Shown: positions 1-11,447 of the stretch, in pieces
Numbering within the stretch: position 1 is the first letter of the stretch
Layout of the letters: every line of letters begins with the position of its first letter
Assembly: GCF_020283565.1 (NCBI RefSeq)
Contig: NC_060062.1
Location: 24,426,251 to 24,490,250, forward strand
Length of the DNA: 64,000 bases
Reading direction: 5' to 3'
Source of the DNA: Trifolium pratense
Taxonomy: Eukaryota; Streptophyta; Magnoliopsida; Fabales; Fabaceae
Translations under genes and position numbers: made by a program
Notes under the pieces: generated by a model
Seen by the model: only the letters and a program-made list of their open reading frames with translations
Database searches by the model: none
What the model was told of the DNA's origin: nothing

Positions 1-4
1 ACTT

Positions 5-8
<4 letters not shown>

Positions 9-51
<43 letters not shown>
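9..51. repeat. (TA)n microsatellite
   Basis: A run of about 21 TA dinucleotides at the left edge of the window. It is a simple repeat with no coding content. Confidence 0.95.
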
Positions 52-55
<4 letters not shown>

Positions 56-59
56 CACT

Positions 60-262
60 GTTTGATTGAAAGTTTATGTCATATAGATTATCTATATTCG
101 ATTTCACAAAATTCTATAATCGTTTCATATGTTATTGAGACCAATCAAGATTAATGATATTTAATAAAAACGCATAAATCGTTAATCTTGATTGGTCTCA
201 ATAACATATGAAAAGCATAAACTGATAATCTTGATCGGTTTCAATAACATATGAAACACATA
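60..262. mobile_element. Small inverted-repeat element (copy 1)
   Basis: Two near-perfect arms of about 32 bases (123-154 and 182-213) read as inverted copies around the core ATTGAGACCAATCAAGAT. A third, diverged arm lies at 221-255. The left flank (about 63-95) resembles the reverse complement of the segment near 39100-39155, and the hairpin core recurs at 39000-39080, so this is a dispersed family and not a local palindrome. No target duplication was found. It is probably a miniature inverted-repeat element of unknown superfamily. Confidence 0.6.
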
Positions 263-1900
263 AAATGTTCAACGGTTGATGTAACAACGGGCAAAATCAT
301 TGCTAACGTCAAAAGTTGGTAAACTAATGGATAAAAAATATGTCTTTTAGTTTCAACCAATTTTTTTTGAAAGATCACTTACTCTCTTTAAAGATGCAAA
401 TTCAATACTCCTACGCATATAAACGATGTAAGTTTCAAGTTAATTATCAAGCATCACAAATCTAGTTGAACAAAATTCACTTGAATAAAACTTTACAAAT
501 TCAATCAACTTTGTCTTGTCAATGGGTTAGTTAAAACTTGTTTGAGTTTAATTGGGCCAGTGGTGCAATAAATAAAAATGTGGGGGTTCAAACTATAAAT
601 TATATAGGATTATATGTCTATCTTTATGTATAACTGCATAGACTAATCCCTCAAGTCTTGTAGGAAATTATACCACTTTAGCCACCACCACATTTGTATG
701 ATGTTATTTATTTTTATTTTTTTGTTTTGTTTTATAGATGAAGTGACAAATATAACTAAAATTCACACATAACTGTGAGATTACAAATTCAATCCGGTTG
801 AAGATGTACAATCTAAAAATATCAACATTTATTTTTTCTAAATGCAAATTAAACATTTATCTTATTTTATGAAAATAAGTAAAAACAATTCTTGGAATTA
901 TTTTTTGAAGAAATATGATTAAATGTATTTGTCAAAATATAAAAGAAACATGATTAAATAAGGTTGATATTGATAATTCTTTTCAATAATTAGAATTTTT
1001 TCTTATAATTTGAGGTATAGGAAGTATTTTTTGTTACCATGATATATGAATGACACAAACGTCATAAGTGATGACTAATCTTCATCGAATAATATGTGAG
1101 ATACAAGATGACTTCTTCCTTTCCAACCAAATATTTTTCATATGCGAGTCAGAAATCGAACCCATAACTATCTGTTTAAGGTTCTAAAATTCTTACTATT
1201 TGGATAAATTTATTTTTGGTTTTAGAGGGAGTATAACATCTCTTAAAATAATATTATTTGCTTAAATATCTATATAAATATCTAAATTATTATAATACAG
1301 GAGTATGATGATTAACTGTATATTAACAATTAAATTTTAAATTATTGACGACTAAATTTTAAAATTATAAACTAGTTTAGAGACTCGTGCATTTGCACCG
1401 GTCCATTGACTTTATTATAATTATATTAAGTTAACAAATTTATTTAGAATAAAATATTTAAAATATTGTTAAAATATAAGTGCAACTATCATTTCCTTTC
1501 CTGTAAAATTTATTAAATCAATAAATTTGTTTTAGTAAAACTATTGCCCGTGTATATTTTTAAATAAATTATATTTAATCTATTCTAATTATTCGATTTT
1601 TTTTTTGTTTTTTTTATAAAATAATTTATTTGATGTTATCGTATTTGATAGATTATTAGTAGATGTTAAAATCTTATATTTCATAGAAAAAAATGTTAGA
1701 ATCTTATAATTACTTTTAATATATTTTTTACAAGAACTTTTAATATATAGTTGGTAGCTTAGTAGTAGATGCTCCTATTTATATGCCTATTAATATTGAT
1801 TTTACTCTTTCTATAACTTTTTTTATAGACTAAAGTATAATCTTTTTATTGATTTGTTCCTATTTTTATGCATAGATTCATAATTTTTTAAATTTTTTTT
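263..1900. other. AT-rich intergenic DNA
   Basis: No open frame of credible length, no cysteine-rich or signal-peptide ORF and no complete transposon boundary was seen. The stretch near 700-800 resembles the body of a dispersed legume repeat, but the ends are not clear. Confidence 0.6.
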
Positions 1901-1901
1901 T

Positions 1902-2361
1902 TGAACATATCTATAATTTATTTTATTTCTATTTTTAAGCATATCATCTTTTTATTGTATTATCTTTATATTCTTTTTTTTTTGTTGTTGTTATCTTATA
2001 TTCTTTCAATATTTTTTTATATATATTTTTTTAGTAGAATTACAATAAATGATACCAAATTTGCAATCTGATTAATCATATTAAGGATAAATCAGTAAAT
2101 TTGGTGGTAATCAATTTTATTATATTAAAGATATATTATATTAAATTAGAAGTATATTAGTAAAATGCTAATCTATAATTTGAACATATCTATAATTTAT
2201 TTTATTTCTATTTTTAAGCATATCATCTTTTTATTGTATTATCTTTATATTCTTTTTGTTGTTGTTGTTGTCATCTTATATTATTTCAATATTTTTTTAT
2301 ATATATTTTTTTAGTAAAATTACAATAAATGATACAAAATTTGCAATATGATTAATCATAT
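1902..2361. repeat. Direct duplication of about 180 bp
   Basis: Positions 1902-2081 and 2181-2361 are near-identical copies about 279 bases apart. Both run from a TTGAACATATC-type start through a GTTGTTGTTG stretch to TTAATCATATT. The 100 bases between them are not repeated. Non-coding. Confidence 0.8.
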
Positions 2362-2480
2362 TTTATTTTTCATGTTAACTGTGATTTTGTAAATGCATTA
2401 CTTTTTCTTGTCAAAAGAAAATCATTACTTTTTATTAATTTATTTATAGAAGAACTTTTATTAAATTTTATAGTCATGAT

Positions 2481-4175
2481 TGTTGAGGCAAAATCCTAAT
2501 TTGATATTTTAAAGATAACAAACATCTTAATTATATTTTAAGTGAATTCTGATCTTTTTGTGATCTAACAAATGCTCTTGAGTGATTAATATAGACAGGA
2601 ACAAAGGCTCATTCATTATAATCACTACACTTAAATTGATTGAAAACTGCAAGTTTATGAGAATGATCAGAGAACATTCTTCAGTCTGCACTTTTTCTCA
2701 CGTAAGCACTTAATTGATATCATCTGAACAAGAGACAAATAAGCACTTTTGCAAAGGACTTCATTGAAGAGAATCTCTACATGATATAAGTCATTTAAGG
2801 CAAGGATTAAATGATAGCAAAAGAAAGCTTCCTATTTGGTCATGTTTAAGGAATAAACATGAACATGTCTTTGACAATTTATTTCTCAAGCTCACGTGCT
2901 TTATTCAGAGATTATTTGAAGACATTTATGGACCAATGAAAAGGAGACAACAAGTTTGAAATGGTACTTCTCAAAGGACTTCATAAAATATATTTCACTA
3001 TGATCTTGATCTACAATGGAAAAGCTACTTGTACTTTTACAAGTACACATGAAAAGTAAAAGGATAAGAAGACCAGCTATCATCATATGATCATCATGAA
3101 TATCTTGAGGCCCACGAAATCAAAACAAGCAATGCACATCTCTCTATTTGATCTAGGCCAAGAAACATAAAATACTCTGGGAGAACGATCTAAGAACGTT
3201 CCAGAATCAAGCAGACTTTCTGCTCTTGATCGAAAGATTCTCTCCAGCTGTATCCAGCTGTTGCTGTATCTAGCTGTTGTAATTGATCTTCCAAGGCTTC
3301 AACGGTGCTTGTTCTTGGAGAACAAGTTCATACAGCTCAAAAATGCTCAACCTCACGCTCCTCATGACATCATCATTCTAAGAATGTTCTCAAGAAGCAT
3401 CTTCTCTCTCATCAAATATTATTTGAATAATATTTGATCTGATCTTTTAAAGGACTAACGGCTAGTCGTTGGCAACACTCCAACCTGCTTGGAGACCACG
3501 AAACAAAGGACAAACAACATCTATAAATAGCACACTTGGGTGCTTTGAAGATTCAAGAGTTTCAACTACAAAAATCAACATCTACACTTGTCTTTTTCGC
3601 CCAAGTCATTAAACTCTTTCACTCTCACTCCATCTCTCTAACATCACATACTTGGATCAGTATATCATTGAGTGAACTGAGTGTACTCTTCTATTAGCTT
3701 CTCAACTTGATTTTCTCTTCATTGAAAGCTTATGATCCGAACAATTCATTGTAAAAGATTGGCTCAAGTCAATACGTAACTATTGATTGAGTGACACCTT
3801 AGTTTGTAGGACTGAGGTAGATATTAAGCTTGCAGGGCTTAAGGTTATTGATCTTGGTTTAGATCAAGGAGGTTTGTAATTTGAGATTACTAGTATCTCA
3901 AGATTATAGTGGATACTCACGGAGCGTGAGGGACTGGACGTAACCCATACTATTAGGGGGTGAACCAGTATAATTGTTGTGTGTTGATTCTCTCTTCTCT
4001 TATCTTTTATTTTCTACAAACACTAAGCACACAATTCACTTTGAATTTGTTTTACTGCTAACCAAATCGTTCTGAGATCATTCTAACGCTTTCTGTTGAG
4101 TTATATTTTTAAAAGGTAAATTTTAATAGGTTCACAATTCAATCCCCCTTTCTTGTGAAAAACTTTGCTACTTCA
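2481..4175. mobile_element. Solo LTR of a copia-type retrotransposon
   Basis: The element starts TGTTGAGGCAAAATCC and ends CTACTTCA, giving the required TG...CA ends. It is flanked by the perfect 5-bp duplication ATGAT (2476-2480 and 4176-4180). A TATA-like CTATAAATAG sits near 3521-3530, consistent with an LTR promoter. No primer-binding site, gag or pol flanks it and no second LTR is present, so it is a solo LTR of about 1.7 kb. The length and the AATCCCCC motif near the end recall Sirevirus-type copia LTRs, which is inference from general resemblance. Short open frames inside are not genes. Confidence 0.85.
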
Positions 4176-4326
4176 ATGATTATTTTTTTTTTCAAAAGTT
4201 TATAGATTGGGTTAGTAGTTATGCAGTCTGACCAATAACCCACTGATCCGACCAATGACCCAGTGACCCGGTACCTTGACCGGGTCAATCACCGGTCCGG
4301 ATTTTAAAACCATCATTCTGTCACCT

Positions 4327-4460
4327 AACCCTATTCCAAATTAACTGATATTTATGCAGTTTTTAATTAATTTCCCTTATTCCAATTTGACAGATATTTA
4401 TGCCGTTTTAAATTAATTTCCCCTATTCCAATTTGACTGATATATATGCCATTATTTTTA
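4327..4460. repeat. Degenerate tandem repeat, about 58 bp x 2.3
   Basis: The motif CCTATTCCAAATTAACTGAT followed by ATTTATGC and TTTTTAATTAATTT is repeated with small changes near 4329, 4376 and 4422. It lies about 250 bases upstream of the IGPS start codon, so it may overlap the promoter or 5' leader. Confidence 0.75.
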
Positions 4461-4632
4461 ATTAAATTCTTTATATGTTCCTCTCCAAAAAAATCCTTCC
4501 TAGTTCAATGTTTCCCTCACAAAAAAATGCATGAACAAGTTCTCAAATCCAAACCAAAAGGGGTAAGAACACTTTTCATTAGACAACAGAACAAAACCTG
4601 TTCCCTTTAAAATCAGTTTCAAGTTTCAAATT

Positions 4633-4709
4633 ATTTTCATCTTTCTCTTATTTTCTCTCTTTGCTGCGAAATTTTCCTTCAACTTTTCAATCTCGCTATA
4701 CCCTTTTCA
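4633..4709 (+). promoter_or_regulatory. Pyrimidine-rich leader of the IGPS gene
   Basis: A strongly T/C-rich tract (ATCTTTCTCTTATTTTCTC and onward) runs up to the start codon, as is common in plant 5' leaders. No unambiguous TATA box was placed. Confidence 0.45.
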
Positions 4710-7700
4710 ATGGAATCCTTGATTTCTCTCAAGGGTCACTTTCATGTCTTCCCTTCATTCTCTTCCAAACCCAGAACCACAATTCCTCCGACCCAAGTGA
4801 ATACTTATAGAAAAAACTCTTTTTTCACTTTTTCTGTTCGAGCTCAGGTGAATTTTTTGTTTCAAATTTTCTATCTTTTTGTGCTTTTTTTATTGTTTCT
4901 TGTTGTACATTTATCTGGGTCTGTCTTTTTTTCTTTTGGGGGTGTTTGGTTTAGTTAATTTTTAACTGACATGTGCTCAATCGGATTGTTGTAGATGATT
5001 TTGTTTATCATGTTTTTGTGATTATTTAGTGTTTTGATTAAGGTAAACCCTTATTGAGGTTTAGCGGCAATTGTTACATCCAGTGAATTTATTTGATTTT
5101 TAACTGATATATGTGTTCATTTGTTCTATTGGAGTCTGTTCTGATGTGTTTGTTTTGTTTAGTTATGATGAACTCTTTTGATTTTTAACATGTTTTTGAG
5201 ATTATTTGGTGTTTTGATTAAGGTGGAGCATAATTAAGGTTCATCTGCAATAACCATATCTAGTTAGTTTAGTTGAATTTTAACTGATATATGTTTTCAA
5301 TTGGAGTGTGTGTTGATGCATATTATTTTTGTGGTTTATATTCGGCGAGCCCTTTTCGATTTTTATCATGTTTTTTATGATTATTTGGTGGTTTGATTAA
5401 GGTGGAACGTAGTGAAAGTTCAGCTACAATAGTCGTGTCTAGTGAATTTAGTTGATTTTTAACTGATATATCATATATGTTTTCAATCGGAGTGTATGTT
5501 GATGCAATTATAAGAAGCACTTTTCGATCTTTATCATGTTTTGGTATTATATGTGTGTTGATGCATTTTTTGTGTGTGTGTGTAATTATGACGAACCCTT
5601 TTAAATTTTCATCATGTTTTTTGTGATAATTGTGTGTTTTTGATTAGGTGGAGCCTAATGAAGGTTCAGCTTCAATTGCCACGTCTAGCGAATCCGTGGT
5701 TGATGCTCTCAAAGTTAAGGAATGGGAAGTAGGAATGTTTCATAATGAGGTTGCTGCTACGCAAGGTATAAGAATAAGGAGAAGACCACCAACTGGACCA
5801 CCTATTCATTACGTAGGACCTTTTGAATTCCGGTTGGAGAATGAAGGCAATACGCCTCGTAATATCTTGGAAGAGATTGTATGGAACAAGGACATAGAAG
5901 TCAGACATGTATTATACTTGATTTGCTTTGTGCTTCTATTAAGTTTTTCTCGATGTGATTATTATAATGTTTTTCATCAAATTCATAGCTTTTTATAATG
6001 TGAACTATTTGGTTTTCAGCTTAAAGAAAGAAAACCCATTGGTATGATTAGGAAGGACCTTGAAAAGGCACCTCCCGTTAGGGACTTTATTGGGGCTCTT
6101 AGAGCTGCTAATGAACGAACTGGTTTGCCGGGATTGATTGCTGAAGTGAAGAAGGCTTCACCAAGTAGAGGCATCTTGAGAGAAAATTTTGATCCGGTAA
6201 GTTTGTTTTGTTTTCCACAATGATTGTTAAGGATAGAACTGTTATCTTTCTACTTTATTTGTTATAACTTATAATTCTGATGTTATTGCTGATATCATGT
6301 GGAAAATGTTTGTGTCGTCTCCAACTGACTGTGTTCCATTTAACGGATTCTCTCTTACAGGTTGAAATTGCTCAATCTTATGAGAAAGGTGGAGCAGCAT
6401 GTCTAAGTGTTCTGACAGATGAAAAATATTTTAAGGTAAACTAAACTAAAACAATAAATTCGTCAATAGCACCTTACAAATTGAGTGCTGCTAAACGATA
6501 ACTAAGTATAACTTGATTTCGGTCTTGGTTTTCTTTTCCAGGGAAGCTTTGAAAATCTTGAGTTAATAAGAAATTCTGGAGTGAAGGTTTGTTTAGTGAA
6601 TTTTATTAATCCTTGATATAAGATTTATTCTACTGTCGTATGCTTTATGCAAGACATGCTGATGACACTAGGAAAAAATATGCAGTGTCCTTTGTTGTGC
6701 AAAGAATTCATCGTTGATGCTTGGCAACTATACTATGCTCGAAGTAAAGGCGCAGATGCAGTCCTTCTAATTGCCGCTGTTTTACCTGATCTTGACATTA
6801 AATACATGACCAAGATCTGCAAATTACTTGGACTGACCGCTCTTGTTGAGGTAAAGATCATTGCTTCTTGATTTGTTTTCTAAAATGTGAATGACATCCG
6901 GCATGAAGATAACATTTTAAAGGTTTCTGATACTCGAAGTTAAAATTTTTTTTTTTTTTATTTCTGAACCTAGTTGAGTTTATTCTATTTTACTGTTTTA
7001 GTGTAAACTATACTAAATTAACTTCAATTTAAACCTTGAATTGTTATAACTGATTTGGCCATTGCGATACCTGCATGGTAGCAACTAGCAAGTACTCATT
7101 TAAGATATAAAATTGTATGGCATGTTTCTTATCTTTGCTGAATCTTTACTTGATGATGGCTAAGTGATTTATTTATATCTTTTCTTTTGGAAATTTTATG
7201 TTGTTTTAACCTAGGTGCACGATGAGAGGGAATTTGACCGTGTTCTTGGAATAGAGGGGGTTGAGCTTATTGGCATCAACAACCGTAATCTCGGTATGCT
7301 TTATTACTCTTCTGTTTCCTCATTGTAGTTATCTATTAGTATTGTGAATATGGAAAATAAAACTCACATAGAATACATATTTTCTACTTTTTTGTGGCGA
7401 TGTTTGAATATTAGACTTAAGGAACTGAGTCGTCAATTGTGGCTTTTCATTTTTTGGGTTTGCAGAAACATTTGAGTTAGATATCAGCACCACAAAGAAA
7501 CTTCTTGAAGGAGAGCGAGGCAAAATAATCCGTGAGAGAAACATAGTTGTACGTGTTTAAAGAAATGTTGTACCGTTTTTAACTTGAATGAAATTTTACT
7601 TTAAACTGACGATTATTTATATGGTTTCGTTTAGATGGTTGGGGAATCTGGTTTGTTCACTCCTGAAGATATTGCTTATGTACAAGAAGCCGGAGTTAAA

Positions 7701-8023
7701 GCTGTAAGTATTGAAAATTTCATCAAATTTGAATTTATTTCATATAGTACTTGTTAGTATAAAGATTTTTTATGCTGTGAATCAATCATAATCGTCAGAT
7801 CTTTTAAAAGGTTTGACTGTAATCATAATTACTTCTAAAGTCATACGTATAATTGATTCTGAGTTGTCGATAGCGTACAACTATTATGTTTTAACATCGA
7901 TTGTGTATTGAAACTAAACTATTTTTAAATTTTCCGCAGGTTTTGGTGGGAGAGTCTATTGTGAAACAAAGTGATCCAGGAAAGGGAATTAGCAATCTCT
8001 TTGGCAAAGATATATCTGTTTAA
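4710..8023 (+). CDS. IGPS: Indole-3-glycerol phosphate synthase, chloroplastic
   Basis: This enzyme converts carboxyphenylamino-deoxyribulose phosphate to indole-3-glycerol phosphate, the second-last stage of plastid tryptophan synthesis. Ten exons with GT-AG junctions join without a frame break: 4710-4847, 5648-5908, 6020-6196, 6361-6435, 6542-6586, 6686-6850, 7215-7293, 7466-7548, 7635-7703 and 7940-8023. They give 391 residues. Exon 1 plus the start of exon 2 is Ser/Thr/basic-rich and poor in acids, as expected of a transit peptide. Family motifs are intact: [12 protein letters not shown] (173-184), LCKEFI with the catalytic-type Lys238, LVEV with Glu287, GINNRNL (307-313), VGESG (343-347) and VLVGES (365-370). 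The barrel is complete and no key residue is missing. Intron 1 is unusual because it holds decayed copies of the start of exon 2. The identification is secure; transcript ends are not defined. Confidence 0.96.
5030..5480 (+). repeat. Three copies of an about 180-bp unit in IGPS intron 1
   Basis: Units of about 180 bases carry acceptor-like AG sites at 5041-5042, 5221-5222 and 5400-5401. Each is followed by sequence resembling the first 60 bases of exon 2, which starts at 5648. Copy 3 would read [15 protein letters not shown], against [15 protein letters not shown] in the true exon. All three copies reach an in-frame stop quickly. Confidence 0.8.
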
Positions 8024-9257
8024 GTTGACAGATTAATTAAATAATAGATAAAATCAAGGTTCTTCATTTTGTGCCTTTTGTATTTTCTTGTACTACTTTA
8101 TCAAAATCTTGGCAGCAGAAAACATGTACCAACATATATTTTTCTTTTGACAGTTTTTTGTTAAAGATTATAATAAGATTCTTCATTTGATGCCTTTTGC
8201 AATTGCTTGTACTAAATTATCAAAATTTTGTCAGCAGCAAAATATATACAATAATATATTATGCATGTTTTGTATATACTTTACAATAAAATTATATCAT
8301 TTTGAGAAATGGATTATTTAGCTACAGCTTTTCTGTATCGGCTAACTTTGTATTGAATCTCATTGATTCGTTTTATTTTGTCGATGATGCATTCTGATAA
8401 ACTTGTCTCTATTTACCAAAATGGTCCTTTTGCTCAGTTGCGGATATTTTGTTTAAGTTATGCCAAAATGTTCGTCATACCTCGATTCTTTGGCAACCTA
8501 AAAAAATGAGTAGCATTCTCTTCGAGTGTTCCGGCAACAATGCAGTGACCAAGATTCAATGCATGTTTTGCTTACCTGTTTTTCTCACAGTATCATTTAT
8601 TCGGTTACTGATAAACTTTTTTGAACCTAAAAAAGAACACCAGGATTCACATCACCCTAAACTACTACAATTGGTCTTAACCTCCTCCTACCGCCGACCA
8701 TATTAACCGTCCAATCCAAGCTAACTACATCCATGCTTGTTGAGTTTATCTAATGATGTAAGCACGTGTGAGGCTATTTGATAGAATTTATAGAAACAAC
8801 CTATATATTTTCAGAAGTTGTTTTTAACTTATTTCTATAAGTTCTCTAGAATATCTTATGAAAACAACTAATCACTTATACAAAACCACTTTTAATTTCT
8901 CTTATCTTTTATTATTAAAATATACACAAGCACTTATAAGAGAAGTGTTTATGCTATTAGCACTTAATTAAATTATTTATCCAACAAACATGTGAGACTT
9001 AGACCTAACTAGTTGATCATATCTCACAACAAATACTAAGATAGAGAAGTTTCAAAGCCAAAAGTGCATAAGATGCATCTACAAAATGGCAATACATATC
9101 ATAAGTCATGTTTCTTTTTCATAAAAATAGCAAAATGTCCTTAAACTTGAGAAATTGAGCAAATACATATTGCATGAGATATATTGCACACATGAATTAA
9201 TGCTTCTAGGTACTTTTTTTTTCTACTCCAAATCATTTAATTTTCTCTTTCTATCCA
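8024..9257. other. IGPS 3' region and intergenic DNA
   Basis: Just after the stop codon a segment of about 110 bases (about 8057-8130) is echoed near 8180-8250 (TTCTTCATTT.GTGCCTTTTG and TTGTACTA..TTATCAAAAT motifs), a small tandem duplication in the 3' untranslated or flanking region. About 8770-8990 holds a diverged dispersed repeat with mirrored CTTATAAG-type motifs. No further gene was seen. Confidence 0.55.
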
Positions 9258-9622
9258 TCAGCCTACCTGACTTCCTCCGCCGGTTCCTCCGATTCCTTCA
9301 TCTCCTTGTCCTCCAGGTCTTCCGTCTTCTCCTCCACGCAGTCCATATCCATCACCATGTCTTCCTTCCTGGTCTTCATCGTGTGCACCTCTTCCCCGGC
9401 CACCGTCCGTCTCTACCCAAATTTTTGTTTTGGATTCTTCATTTGCACCAGCTACAAATCAAACAAAAACATGTTTAATGAATATAATAAACGAAGAATG
9501 CAATTGTGAGAACAATTTATATATATACATTGTTTTTCATCTTTGAACGGCTCAATTGCCACAACTGAGATAAGAATTAATGTACAAAAAAAGAACAAGA
9601 AGATAAAAAGAACAGTTTTCAT
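9258..9622 (-). CDS. Nodule-type glycine-rich secreted protein, copy A
   Basis: Two exons on the minus strand, 9622-9529 and 9451-9258, are split by a 77-base GT-AG intron in phase 1. The product is 95 residues. Residues 1-23 (MKTVLFIFLFFFCTLILIS and onward) form a clear signal peptide. The mature part has the cluster motif ESKTK just after the splice, then a Gly/Asp/Arg-rich chain with GG doublets, ending GGSQVG. The architecture (signal-peptide exon, short intron, Gly-rich exon) is that of legume nodGRPs, small secreted proteins expressed in nodules. The molecular function is unknown. It is the shortest of the four copies here. Its tail does not align with the C-termini of copies B-D, so its stop may be newly acquired. 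Nodule expression is inference from family membership. Confidence 0.85.
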
Positions 9623-9672
9623 AATTGATCTATTAAGTGTTTAATTGTAGTCAAATATGAATTCAATAAGGA

Positions 9673-9709
9673 GCTATATTTTTATAGTGATCACGGGACA
9701 AGATAAATA
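9673..9709 (-). promoter_or_regulatory. Promoter of glycine-rich gene A
   Basis: On the minus strand a TATA-like TATAAAAATATAG lies about 55 bases upstream of the ATG. Directly upstream of it is the block TATTTATCTTGTCCCGTGAT. The same block recurs at copies B and D in the same position. Confidence 0.65.
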
Positions 9710-9815
9710 CAATATAATATATATTGTATAGTAACAATTTTAACCCTTAATATAACACTCACTCTCATATTAGATGGAATCAATAGATCCCCTAACTTTA
9801 AAAATAGATCCCAAA

Positions 9816-10342
9816 CAAGGTTTTAAATTGCGGACCGCATCACCTGATGCGGCCGCAATATTGCGGATGCGGTAGGCACTGCAACCGCATCGGACCGCAA
9901 TTGCGGTGTGAACTCAAATCACACGTGATGCCGCAACGCAACCGCAACGCAACAACATTTCACCGCAACACAACGGAGTTTTGACTGCAACGGCCGCAAC
10001 GGTTCAATCCAATATTCTTTTTCGTAAAAATTCAGAGAATCTCACCTTTATTTTTTCCTTTATGTCCTTTCATTTTAGAGTTTCTGTCTTCTTATGTCTC
10101 GATGACTTAAAAATGAATTAAAATTTATATAGAATTATAAGTAAAAGATATATAAGGAATTACAATAATTATAGTATTTTTTCTGTGTTTGTGCGGATAA
10201 AAAATTATTTCACGTCGCAACGGCCGCAATTGCATCGCAGTGTCCGCATTAGCCGCAATCGCAATACCTGCAACCGCATCCACGACCGCAATCGCAATAC
10301 CTGCAACCGCATCCACGACCGCAACCGCAATTTAAAACCTTG
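9816..10342. mobile_element. hAT-type miniature transposon
   Basis: Perfect 18-bp terminal inverted repeats CAAGGTTTTAAATTGCGG are flanked by the perfect 8-bp duplication ATCCCAAA (9808-9815 and 10343-10350). An 8-bp duplication is diagnostic of hAT transposons. The 527-bp interior has no transposase. It carries CG-rich arrays of ACCGCAACCGCAT-like subterminal repeats near both ends. Confidence 0.9.
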
Positions 10343-10559
10343 ATCCCAAATAATGTTAGAGAGAGTGTTCCCAACATTTGTCTTTGGTACTGCAACAACT
10401 ATCCATTGATAAGGTTTTGCACAACAACTCATTAATCACCTCAATACATTTTTTATTTTTGAACAACAAAAACAATATCTTAGGACTTTCATATATGCAT
10501 TTACTTGGAATTTGTTAGAACTTTCGTATTTCCATTTAAATATGATAATATAAGTGCTA

Positions 10560-10809
10560 CTCCCTCCGTCCCAAAACTTTAGTCATTTTGGAGTTTTGCA
10601 CGGAGATTAAGAAAAGATAAAAAATGATAAGTAAGGTCATTCTTACCCTTACTTTATTAAGAAAGAAAAAATATATTTGATTAATATTTTAACTTTAGTA
10701 AGGGTACAAATGGTAAAGTATCACTAAATGTGCATTGGTTTCATAAAAGGACTAAAGTTTTGGGACAAAACTAAAATGGTAAAAAAACTAAAGATTTGAG
10801 ACGGAGGAG
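10560..10809. mobile_element. Stowaway (Tc1/mariner) MITE
   Basis: Ends CTCCCTCCGTCCCAAAACTT and the inverted GAGACGGAGGAG are flanked by TA on both sides (10558-10559 and 10810-10811). The element is 250 bp, AT-rich and non-coding. The ends and TA target are typical of Stowaway. Confidence 0.88.
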
Positions 10810-10811
10810 TA

Positions 10812-11404
10812 TAATCTAAGGATATTGGTTAAAGACACTTTAACTTCAGGAAAACAATAGCCGATTGAGATTAGTTGAGAGATGAGAACACAAAGTGTGT
10901 CTCATAAATTCTTTGATTAAGATTAGTTACCGTTAAATGGCGAAGAAATTTTATACCTATTACATAGTAAAAAAAATTCACTATTGTATAATTATTATCA
11001 AAATGAATCTTAAGTGTGCTACCAATGATGTTAACATTGCATAATTCGGCTATGAAATTCAGTAACGTGAATCATGATTTTATACCTGAACTTCTTAAAC
11101 CCTTAGTGATCCAACCAGTTGAATTATCCACTCCATTCTTCACTCTGTGAATCGTGATACCATAGCTAGAAGTACAATTTATAATATCATTTAATGCCGT
11201 ATATGATATTTTTAATATGCATATGACTTTGAGTAGCTTGAAACAAAGTTTACCGATTGAATCACATGAACTTAATATGCATATACCCTTTGAACTCATT
11301 GATACATTGTCAACCATAAACTTAATCACATAATGAAATCAATGTCATTCTCATGTTGCTCTAGAAATATACAAGATACAGTACTCTTGTAAAATTCACT
11401 ACAC

Positions 11405-11447
<43 letters not shown>

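Noticed and set aside
9155..9478. Plus-strand 107-residue open frame
   Set aside because: Antisense of glycine-rich gene A and its flank.
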